This document shows positions 17,990 through 26,922 of a stretch of 38,916 bases of DNA, in pieces. Numbering within the stretch: the stretch's first letter is position 1; every line of letters starts with the position of its first letter. Origin of the DNA: Pseudomonadota bacterium. Lineage in GTDB: Bacteria; Pseudomonadota; Alphaproteobacteria; Rhizobiales; JAKPQE01. The translations under genes were made by a program, and so were the position numbers. The notes under the pieces were generated by a model. The model did not search any database. It saw only the letters and a list, made by a program, of their open reading frames with translations, and was not told the origin of the DNA. Location of the stretch: the NCBI GenBank assembly GCA_029572955.1, contig JAKPQE010000058.1, positions 1-38,916 of the forward strand, written 5' to 3'.

Positions 17990-18520
17990 ATGGAATCCGT
18001 ACTCATCGTCATCCATCTCCTGGTCGTCACCGCGCTCGTCGCGGTGGTCCTCGTGCAGCGTTCCGAGGGCGGTGCCCTCGGCATCGGCGGCGGAGGCGGC
18101 TTCCTCAGCAGCCGCGGCACCGCGAACATCCTGACGCGCGCGACGGCGATCCTGGCGGCGGCCTTCTTCGCCACCTCGATCCTGCTGACCATCCTTGCCC
18201 GCTACAGCGCGCCGCCGTCGGCGATCCTCGACGAGGTTCCCGCGGCGCCGACGAGCCCGGCCGCGCCCGACGCCGGCGGCAGCCTGCTCGACCAGCTGCG
18301 CCAGCAGCAGGGTGGCGAGGCGATCCCGACCCCGGCCGCGCCGGCCGCCCCGATCGCGGGCGATCAGGCACCGGCGGGCGAGCCCTCGGCGATCCCGACC
18401 CCGGCGGCGCCCGCCATTCCGGCTCCGGCGACCGATGCTGCCCCGGCGGCTCCGGCGACCGATGCGGCTCCGGCGGCTCCGGCTGCGCCGGAGAGCGAGA
18501 CCAAGCCGGCAGCCAACTAG
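17990..18520 (+). CDS. secG: Preprotein translocase subunit SecG with Pro/Ala-rich tail
   Basis: Part of the SecYEG channel in the inner membrane. The first 75 residues are ordinary SecG: helix MESVLIVIHLLVVTALVAVVLV, the polar QRSEGGALGIGGGGGFLSSRG loop and a second helix LAAAFFATSILLTIL. The remaining 100 residues are Pro/Ala-rich with internal repeats (IPTPAAPA twice and APATDAAPA units), bringing the protein to 176 residues, about 1.6 times the E. coli length. Such tails are known in alphaproteobacterial SecG. Start ATG at 17990. Confidence 0.93.
   Translation: MESVLIVIHLLVVTALVAVVLVQRSEGGALGIGGGGGFLSSRGTANILTRATAILAAAFFATSILLTILARYSAPPSAILDEVPAAPTSPAAPDAGGSLLDQLRQQQGGEAIPTPAAPAAPIAGDQAPAGEPSAIPTPAAPAIPAPATDAAPAAPATDAAPAAPAAPESETKPAAN
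18421..18474 (+). repeat. 27-bp tandem repeat in the secG tail
   Basis: Two 27-base units (18421-18447, 18448-18474) differ at two positions, and the first bases of a third follow at 18475. Each encodes nine residues of the APATDAAPA type. Units are multiples of three, so copy-number change would keep the frame. Confidence 0.75.
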
Positions 18521-18527
18521 GCTGCCG
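18507..18527 (+). other. Stem-loop enclosing the secG stop codon
   Basis: CGGCAGCC (18507-18514) pairs with GGCTGCCG (18520-18527). The five-base loop AACTA holds the first two bases of the TAG stop codon, whose last base is in the stem. No T-run follows. It may protect the mRNA end or be incidental to the GC-rich codons. Confidence 0.3.
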
Positions 18528-18707
18528 ATCGGCACCCGCGGCGCCCGGCGCGCCGCGGCTTTCCGCCGCTGGCGCGGCGGCGATCGTCATTTGTTCGCGG
18601 CGTGAAGCCGGGCTCAGCCCCGGTGCCTCGCGCCATCGTCCACAAACCGTTTCGGCGATCGGGGAGATCGCGCGTAATTTCGACTCCCCGAATCGGCCCC
18701 GGCGTGA

Positions 18708-20351
<1,644 letters not shown>

Positions 20352-20359
20352 GGCCGACG

Positions 20360-21229
20360 ATGGGCGAGACCGTCCGCGCCATCGATCATCTCGTCCTGCC
20401 GGTCGCGGATCTTGCCGCGGCCGTCGCGTTCTACGAGGCACTGGGCTTCACGGTGGCGCCGGTCGCCCACCATCCGTTCGGCACGGCCAATGCCGTCGTC
20501 CAGCTCGGCAATGCCTATCTGGAACTCCTCACCGTCGAGGCGCCTGAGAAGATCCCGGCGGCGAGCGGCTTTTCCTTCGCCACCTACAACCGCGATTTCC
20601 TCGCCCGCCACGAGGGCTTCTCGATGGTGGCGCTGACCAGCGTGGACGCGGTCGCCGATGCGGCGCATTTCGCCGCCGGCGGCTTTCTGCCACTGCCGCC
20701 CTTCGATTTCGCGCGCGACACGGTGACGGCCGCCGGCGAGACCAGGCGGCTCGCCTTCTCGCTGGTCTTCGTCGTCGAGCCGCAGCTGTCGGAGGCGGTG
20801 TTCTTCACCTGCCGGCATCACCATCCGGAGAATTTCTGGTCGGACGCCTATCGCCGCCACCAGAACGGCGCGGGCGACCTCGCCGGCATCCTGATGACGG
20901 CGCCGGACCCGGCCGACTTCCACGAATTCCTCTATGTGATGACCGGCCAGCACGACATCCACGCCTCGAGCGCCGGCGTGCGCATCCCGATGACCGGCAC
21001 CGAGATCGACGTGCTCTCGCCACTGGCGGCGCGGGCGCTCTTCGGCGACATCGTGCCGGCGGGCGAGGCGCCGCGGCTGGTCGGCTTCCGCGTCGCGGTC
21101 GGCGATCTCGCGGCGATGCGGGCCCGGCTCGAGGCGGCGGGCATTGCCCATGGCGAGCGCGGCGGCGCCCTCGTCGTGCCGCCGGCTGCGGCCTTCGGCA
21201 CGGCGATCGTCTTCGAGGCGGCTCGCTGA
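20360..21229 (+). CDS. VOC superfamily (glyoxalase-like) protein
   Basis: A 289-residue protein with two paired beta-alpha-beta-beta-beta units. The first begins IDHLVLPVADLAAAVAFYEALGF, with H10 in the place of a metal ligand in this superfamily. A middle HHHPENFW and a second unit ending GTAIVFEA follow. It resembles the Glyoxalase_5-type group (a lactoylglutathione-lyase relative). The substrate is unknown and the glyoxalase reaction should not be assumed. It lies eight bases after pyrG and ahead of kdsA, a placement I recall from other Hyphomicrobiales. Confidence 0.85.
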   Translation: MGETVRAIDHLVLPVADLAAAVAFYEALGFTVAPVAHHPFGTANAVVQLGNAYLELLTVEAPEKIPAASGFSFATYNRDFLARHEGFSMVALTSVDAVADAAHFAAGGFLPLPPFDFARDTVTAAGETRRLAFSLVFVVEPQLSEAVFFTCRHHHPENFWSDAYRRHQNGAGDLAGILMTAPDPADFHEFLYVMTGQHDIHASSAGVRIPMTGTEIDVLSPLAARALFGDIVPAGEAPRLVGFRVAVGDLAAMRARLEAAGIAHGERGGALVVPPAAAFGTAIVFEAAR

Positions 21230-21321
21230 GGCTGGTCGGCGCGATTGCGATCCGATAAAGGTGCAGCAGACCGGCCGTGATGCCTGCGGGCAGCGGGCAA
21301 GACCCCATTTGGAGAGAGCGG

Positions 21322-22155
21322 ATGAACCCCGATCGGGTAGTGGACGTGCGCGGCGTCGAATTCGGCAACGACCTTCCCCTGGCGCTGATCGCCGGGCCGT
21401 GCCAGCTCGAAAGCCGTGCCCACGCGCTCGAAATGGCGTCGGGCCTGAAGGAAATCTGCGCGCGCGTCGGTATCGGCCTCGTCTTCAAGACCTCGTTCGA
21501 CAAGGCCAACCGGACGAGCGTTGCCGGCCAGCGCGGCGTCGGCCTCGAGGCGGCACTGCCGGTCTTTGCCGAGATCCGCGAGAGCCTCGGCCTGCCGGTG
21601 CTGACCGACGTGCACGAGGCGGGGCAGTGCCGGATCGTCGCCGAGGCGGTCGACATCCTGCAGATCCCGGCGTTTCTCTGCCGCCAGACCGACCTGCTCC
21701 TCGCGGCGGCGGCGACCGGGCGGGTGGTCAACGTCAAGAAGGGCCAGTTCCTCGCCCCCTGGGACATGAAGAACGTCGTCGCCAAGGTGGTCGCCGGCGG
21801 CAATCCGCGGGTGCTCGTCACCGAGCGCGGCGCGAGCTTCGGCTACAACACGCTCGTCACCGACATGCGGTCGCTGCCGATCATGGCCGAGACCGGGGCG
21901 CCGGTGATCTTCGATGCCACCCATTCGGTGCAGCAGCCGGGCGGGCAGGGCACGAGTTCGGGCGGCCAGCGCGAATTCGTGCCGGTGCTGGCGCGGGCGG
22001 CGGTGGCGGTCGGCGTTGCCGGCGTCTTCATCGAGACCCATCAGGATCCCGATCACGCCCCGTCCGACGGGCCGAACATGGTGCCGCTCGCCGAACTCGA
22101 GAGCCTGCTCCGGCGGCTCGTCGCCTTCGACAGGCTCGCCAAGCTCGACGCCTGA
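21322..22155 (+). CDS. kdsA: 3-deoxy-8-phosphooctulonate synthase (Kdo-8-phosphate synthase)
   Basis: Condenses arabinose 5-phosphate and PEP to Kdo-8-phosphate for the LPS inner core. The 277-residue protein has IAGPCQLES (23-31), [33 protein letters not shown] and [19 protein letters not shown]27 sits where metal-dependent KdsA enzymes have their metal-binding cysteine and where the metal-free E. coli enzyme has asparagine. The ATG at 21322 is preferred because GGAGAG precedes it and the upstream extension to 21277 is not family-like. It ends four bases from the convergent MFS gene. Confidence 0.97.
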   Translation: MNPDRVVDVRGVEFGNDLPLALIAGPCQLESRAHALEMASGLKEICARVGIGLVFKTSFDKANRTSVAGQRGVGLEAALPVFAEIRESLGLPVLTDVHEAGQCRIVAEAVDILQIPAFLCRQTDLLLAAAATGRVVNVKKGQFLAPWDMKNVVAKVVAGGNPRVLVTERGASFGYNTLVTDMRSLPIMAETGAPVIFDATHSVQQPGGQGTSSGGQREFVPVLARAAVAVGVAGVFIETHQDPDHAPSDGPNMVPLAELESLLRRLVAFDRLAKLDA

Positions 22156-22159
22156 TTCG

Positions 22160-23341
22160 TCAGTCGATGCCGCGGCGGGCGAGCCGCACCATCACCAGCA
22201 GCACGTAGATGCCGGTCATCACCGAGAGGATGATCGGGAAGCCGTAGGCCGTCACGTCGAGGGCGGCGCCGATGAGCGCCGGCCCGACCAGCATGCCGAG
22301 CGAATACATCAGCACGAAGGCGGCGTTGGCGGCGACGAGGTCGTCGCCCTGGAAGCGGCTGGCAAGGTGGGTGAGGCCGATCGTGTAGAGGCCGGCGACG
22401 ATGCCGCCCCAGAACAGCAGCACGATCGAAAGGGCGAGCGGCGAGGCCGAGGCCGGGATGATGGCGAGCGCGCCGACGAGGCCGACGATACCGCAGACGA
22501 GGAGCAGCCGGCGGCGGTCGTAGTGGTCGGCGAGAATGCCGAGCGGGATGAGCAGCAGGATGGCGCCGACATTGACGGCGGCCGGCAGGAAGGCGGCGGT
22601 CGTCTCGTCGTAGCCGAGGCGCAGGCCGAACAGCGGCAGCATCGCGAGCGAGCCGCTCTCGATGGCGCCGAAGACGAGCACGCCGAAGGTGGCGAGCGGT
22701 ACGGCGAGGACGAAGCCGGTCAGCGGCAGCTTCGGTGCCTTCTCGACGACCGGGACGCTGCGATAGGCGAGAATCGGCAGGGCCGTGGCGGCGAGGAAAA
22801 ACACCGTGCCGATGACGAAGGGCAGGGCGGTCTCGCTGCCGACGATGCCGAGGAGGGTCGGCCCGACGACGAAGCCGACCGACAGCACCGAGGCATAGAT
22901 GCCCATGACGAGGCCGCGCCGGGCGGGCGGGGCAAGGGCGATGATCCAGAACTCGGAGAGCACGAAGGCGACGACGATGCCGCCGTGGAAAACGACGCGC
23001 AGGGCGAACCACACGGCGATCGAGTGGCTGAGATAGAACATCGGAAACGAGACGGCGACGGCGAGGATGGCGCCGACGAGCAGCCGCGCCGCGCCGACAC
23101 GGCGGGCCAGCGGCGCGATGACCGTGCTCGCCAGGATCGACACGATGCCGGCGACGGCGGCGTTGAGGCCGATGATGGTGTTGCTGACGCCGCGCGCCTC
23201 GAGCACCAGCGAGAGCAGCGGCAGGCCGAGGCCGAGACCGATACCGACGACGGAAATGGAGAGGATCGCCGCGGCGATCGACGTCAACCGGCCACTGGAA
23301 AGGGTGCCGCCGTCGTCGGGCGTGGTGGCGGTTTCGGACAT
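22160..23341 (-). CDS. MFS transporter
   Basis: A 393-residue membrane protein with about twelve hydrophobic helices, starting with ILSISVVGIGLGLGLPLLSL after a polar N terminus. The loop between helices 2 and 3 (APLARRVGAARLL) and the middle loop (LADHYDRRRLLLV) resemble the MFS signature positions. The family covers drug, sugar and metabolite carriers; nothing here identifies the substrate. It is the last gene of the minus-strand run, 122 bases after the Nudix gene, and converges with kdsA. Confidence 0.88.
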   Translation of the reverse strand: MSETATTPDDGGTLSSGRLTSIAAAILSISVVGIGLGLGLPLLSLVLEARGVSNTIIGLNAAVAGIVSILASTVIAPLARRVGAARLLVGAILAVAVSFPMFYLSHSIAVWFALRVVFHGGIVVAFVLSEFWIIALAPPARRGLVMGIYASVLSVGFVVGPTLLGIVGSETALPFVIGTVFFLAATALPILAYRSVPVVEKAPKLPLTGFVLAVPLATFGVLVFGAIESGSLAMLPLFGLRLGYDETTAAFLPAAVNVGAILLLIPLGILADHYDRRRLLLVCGIVGLVGALAIIPASASPLALSIVLLFWGGIVAGLYTIGLTHLASRFQGDDLVAANAAFVLMYSLGMLVGPALIGAALDVTAYGFPIILSVMTGIYVLLVMVRLARRGID

Positions 23342-23463
23342 CTGGGACCCAGGACTCTCGGCTATTGCCCGCGGCCGGCGGATGAGCACCCCCGCGTGTC
23401 GCCGAAAACGGTGAGGCGACGACGGCCGGAGCGGGCCGGCGCCATTCTCCCCGGGGCGGGGCC

Positions 23464-24204
23464 TCAGATCAACTGGCGAACGAAGCCGCGGCGCTGCCAG
23501 GCATAGTAGGGCACGAGGGCGGCCGGATCGTCGTAGGAGCCGTCGGCGAGCTTCTCGGCGAGTTCGTCGAGGATGGTGAGGGTGATCGTCGGCAGTTCCA
23601 GGTGCCTGGCCTCCGAGAGGGTCGGCCAGGCGACGTCCTCGAGCTCGCCGGAGGGTCCGCCCTCGGGCAGGCGGGTCGCGATGGCGTCGTGGTCGAGGGC
23701 GAAGAAGCGCGTGTCGAAGCGGCGCGGCCGGCGCGGCGGCGTGATTGCCCGAGCGATGAAGCGCATGCGGTCGAGGGCCGGGACGATGCCGTGTTCGAGG
23801 AAGGCCTGCCAGTCGGGATGGGTCGGCGCGCTCGCGTCGGCGTCGGCCGGCACGCCGACGAGGATGCCGGCCTCCTCGTAGGTCTCGCGGATCGAGGCGA
23901 GGGCGAAGGCGCGGGCGCGGGCGGGGCTCGGCCGGGTCTTCATGTCGAACATCAGCTTTTCGAGCACGGCCGGCGCGTAATCGGCGGCAAAGGGGGCGCG
24001 CCAGTCGGTCGGATCGACGCGGCCGCCGGGGAAGACGAACTTGCCGGGCATGAACTTGTGGCGCATGTGGCGGCGGCCCATCAGGACGCGCGGCTCGGGC
24101 CCGGAGCGGTCGAGGATGATCAGCGTCGCGGCGTCGCGCGGCCGGGTATTGTCCCAGTCCATGCGGCGTTCGTCGGCGTTGAGGCGGGCTTCGAGGTCGG
24201 TCAT
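23464..24204 (-). CDS. Nudix hydrolase with a long insert in the Nudix box
   Basis: A 246-residue protein that should cleave a nucleoside diphosphate linked to another group. The fold begins TLIILDRSG and reaches FPGGRVD (58-64), but the catalytic RETYEEAGI helix comes only at 106-114. The canonical box has about 14 residues between these parts; here it is about 45, an insert seen in the NUDT19-like group, some of which act on CoA derivatives. The substrate is not known. Its ATG overlaps the DUF983 stop in an ATGA. Confidence 0.9.
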   Translation of the reverse strand: MTDLEARLNADERRMDWDNTRPRDAATLIILDRSGPEPRVLMGRRHMRHKFMPGKFVFPGGRVDPTDWRAPFAADYAPAVLEKLMFDMKTRPSPARARAFALASIRETYEEAGILVGVPADADASAPTHPDWQAFLEHGIVPALDRMRFIARAITPPRRPRRFDTRFFALDHDAIATRLPEGGPSGELEDVAWPTLSEARHLELPTITLTILDELAEKLADGSYDDPAALVPYYAWQRRGFVRQLI

Positions 24205-24641
24205 CTGCCGGTCTCCGTCGGGTCGTCAACTGTCCCTGCGGCTTCGTCGTCGTCGGGATCGAAGCCGTGCATATAGAGCGCCCATTGCTGGGCGACGATC
24301 GCGCCTTTGAGGCGCGGCAGCAACAGCAGCGCTGCAAGGATGGTCAGCGGTGCGAGTATGGCCAGCTGCAGCCAGACGGGCGGGTGCCAGGCCATTTCCA
24401 CGGTGAGCGCCAGGCCGACCATGAAATGGCCGACGATCAGGATCGTTAGATAGGGCGGGGCGTCGTCGGCGCGCTGGTGCGACAGGTCCTCGGCGCAGGT
24501 CGGGCAGGCGGCATTGACGCGGAGATAGGAGCGGAACATGGCGCCCTCGCCGCAGGCCGGGCAGCGCCCGAGCGCGCCGCGCCGCAGGGCTTCGAGGAGC
24601 GGCCGGGGCGGCCGCCGGGGATCGCGGATCTCGATCGGCAT
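24201..24641 (-). CDS. DUF983 membrane protein with zinc ribbon
   Basis: A 146-residue protein with a four-cysteine zinc-ribbon-like head (C27, C30, C46, C49 in RCPACGEG and ACPTCAED) followed by two membrane helices (about 64-84 and 89-111). This is the DUF983 pattern. The function is unknown. It lies between rnr (15-base gap) and the Nudix gene (4-base overlap), an order I recall from rhizobia. Confidence 0.92.
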   Translation of the reverse strand: MPIEIRDPRRPPRPLLEALRRGALGRCPACGEGAMFRSYLRVNAACPTCAEDLSHQRADDAPPYLTILIVGHFMVGLALTVEMAWHPPVWLQLAILAPLTILAALLLLPRLKGAIVAQQWALYMHGFDPDDDEAAGTVDDPTETGR

Positions 24642-24656
24642 CGCTCGTCGGTCCTC

Positions 24657-26909
24657 TCAGCGGCGCCTGCTGCGGCCGGCGGGCGGGCGCTTGGGGCCGC
24701 GCTTGGCGGGACGGCGGGAGCCGCGCGGCGGCTTGCCGGCCCGGCCCTCCGAGAGGAGTTCGAAACGCAGGGCGCCGGCGACGGGGGCAGCCTCGACGAG
24801 GCGCACCTCGACCGTGTCGCCGAGGCGGTGGGTGGTGCCGGTCATCTCGCCGACCATCGAGTGGGCGGCCTCGTCGTAGCGGAAATACTCCTCGCCGAGG
24901 GTCGAGACCGGGACAAAGCCGTCGGCGCCGGTGTCGGCGAGCTTGACGAACAGGCCGGCCCGCGTCACGCCGGCGATGCGGCCGGTGAAGCGGGCGCCGA
25001 TGCGGTCGACGAGGAAGTGGGCGATGAGACGGTCGACGGTGTCGCGCTCGGCGGCCATGGCGCGGCGCTCGGCGAGCGAGATCTGCGCCGAGATTTCGTC
25101 GAGGCCCTTCTCGGCGCCGGCCGGCAGGCCGCCCGCCCCGAGATGCAGGGCGGCGACGAGGGCGCGATGGACAATGAGGTCGGCATAGCGCCGGATCGGC
25201 GAGGTGAAGTGGGCGTAGCGGCGCAGGTTGAGGCCGAAATGGCCGATATTGGCCGGGCTGTACTCGGCCTGCGCCTGGGTGCGCAGCACCACCTCGTTGA
25301 CGAGGGCGTCGTGCTCGCTGTCGGCGACCCGTTCCAGGATCTTGTTGAACTGCGAGGGGCGCATGGCGCCGCCCTTCGGCAGCTTGATGTCGATCGAGGC
25401 GAGGAATTCGCGCAGCGCTTCGAGCTTGGCGAGGGAAGGGGCGTCGTGGATACGGTAGACGACCGGCGAGCCCTTTTCCTCGAGCGCCTCGGCGGCGGCG
25501 ACGTTGGCCTGGATCATGAACTCCTCGATGAGGCGATGGGCATCGAGGCGTTCGGGCACGATGACACGGTCGATCGAGCCGTCGGGCTTCAGGAGGATCT
25601 TGCGCTCGGGCAGGTCGAGTTCCAGCGGCTCGCGGGCGGCGCGGCCACGGGACAGGGCCTCGTAGGCGGCATAGAGCGGCTCGAGGATCGGCCCGACGAG
25701 AGGTTCGGTGCGCTCGTTCGGCATACCGTCGATGGCGGCCTGGACCTCCTGATAGGAGAGCTTGGCGGCCGAGCGCATGAGGATGCGGTGGAAGCGGTGG
25801 CCACGCTTGTCGCCGTTCGCACCGAACACCATGCGCACGGCGAGGGCCGGGCGGTCCTCGGCCTCGCGCAGCGAGCAGAGGTCGTTGGAGATGCGCTCGG
25901 GCAACATCGGCACGACGCGGTCGGGGAAGTAGACCGAATTGCCGCGCTTCAGTGCCTCGCGGTCGAGGGCCGAATTCGGGCGGACGTACCAGGAGACGTC
26001 GGCGATGGCGACGGTGACGACGAAGCCGCCGGGATTCGTCGGATCGCTGTCGGGCTCGGCATGGACGGCGTCGTCGTGGTCCTTGGCGTCGGCCGGGTCG
26101 ATGGTGACGAGCGGCAGCTTCCTCCAGTCCTCGCGGTCCTTCAGCGTCACCGCCTCGGCGGCGGCGGCCTCGGCGAGGACCTCGGGCGGGAAGACGTAAG
26201 GGATGCCGTGGGCGTGCAGGGCGATGAGGCTGACCGCCTTCTCGCTCTTCAGATTGGCGATGCGCTCGGTGACGCGGGCCTTCGGGCGCACGAAGCGGCC
26301 GGCCTTGTCGACCTCGACGACGACGAGATCGCCGTCGGACGCTCCGGCCTCGTTGAGCGAGACGGTGAGTTCGGCCTGCTTCCTGTCGACGGGCTCGATG
26401 CGGGCGCCGAACTCGCCCTCGCGATAGACGCCGAGCACGGCGCTCGGGCGGCGGGCGAGGAGCTTGATGACGCGGCCGGTCATCGGCCCTTCGGCGGGCT
26501 CGCTGATGCGGGTGAGGACGCGGTCGCCGATGCCGGGCGCGCGGCCGCGCTCGCGCTGGCGGCCGGGGACGATGACGATGCGCGGCGGTCGGCCCTCGGT
26601 CTCCTCCTGCCATTCGGCGGGCACGGCGACGAGTTCGCCGTCGCGGTCGCGGCCGGTGATTTCGAGGACGGTGACGGGCGGCAGGCGTCCGGGCGGGCGC
26701 AGCCGCTTGCCGCGGCGCTCGACGTCGCCGTCGGCGACGATCTCCTTCAGGAGCGCCTTCAGGGCGATCTTGTCCGACCCCTTGATGCCGAAGGCGCGCG
26801 CGATCTCGCTCTTGCCGGCGTTACCGGGGTTTTCGGCGATGAACGCCAGGATCTCGGCCCGTGTCGGCAACGGCGGCCGCTTGGCCGGACCTTTGGTATT
26901 CGTGCTCAA
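24657..26909 (-). CDS. rnr: Ribonuclease R
   Basis: A processive 3'-5' exoribonuclease that degrades structured RNA. The 750-residue protein has an N-terminal winged helix (about 15-75), cold-shock-type domains, the RNB catalytic domain with IDPADAKDHDDAV (near 268-280, metal-binding aspartates), the HFTSPIRRYADLIVHR signature, an S1 domain (FTGRIAGVTRAGLFVKL) and a basic Lys/Arg-rich tail. It follows topA by 13 bases, so the two are likely one transcript. Confidence 0.97.
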   Translation of the reverse strand: MSTNTKGPAKRPPLPTRAEILAFIAENPGNAGKSEIARAFGIKGSDKIALKALLKEIVADGDVERRGKRLRPPGRLPPVTVLEITGRDRDGELVAVPAEWQEETEGRPPRIVIVPGRQRERGRAPGIGDRVLTRISEPAEGPMTGRVIKLLARRPSAVLGVYREGEFGARIEPVDRKQAELTVSLNEAGASDGDLVVVEVDKAGRFVRPKARVTERIANLKSEKAVSLIALHAHGIPYVFPPEVLAEAAAAEAVTLKDREDWRKLPLVTIDPADAKDHDDAVHAEPDSDPTNPGGFVVTVAIADVSWYVRPNSALDREALKRGNSVYFPDRVVPMLPERISNDLCSLREAEDRPALAVRMVFGANGDKRGHRFHRILMRSAAKLSYQEVQAAIDGMPNERTEPLVGPILEPLYAAYEALSRGRAAREPLELDLPERKILLKPDGSIDRVIVPERLDAHRLIEEFMIQANVAAAEALEEKGSPVVYRIHDAPSLAKLEALREFLASIDIKLPKGGAMRPSQFNKILERVADSEHDALVNEVVLRTQAQAEYSPANIGHFGLNLRRYAHFTSPIRRYADLIVHRALVAALHLGAGGLPAGAEKGLDEISAQISLAERRAMAAERDTVDRLIAHFLVDRIGARFTGRIAGVTRAGLFVKLADTGADGFVPVSTLGEEYFRYDEAAHSMVGEMTGTTHRLGDTVEVRLVEAAPVAGALRFELLSEGRAGKPPRGSRRPAKRGPKRPPAGRSRRR

Positions 26910-26922
26910 GGGCGGTGTCCGC

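Noticed and set aside
18636-18644. DnaA-box-like TCGTCCACA before pyrG
   Set aside because: It has two mismatches to TTATCCACA, stands alone, and there is no AT-rich unwinding region or origin-associated gene nearby.
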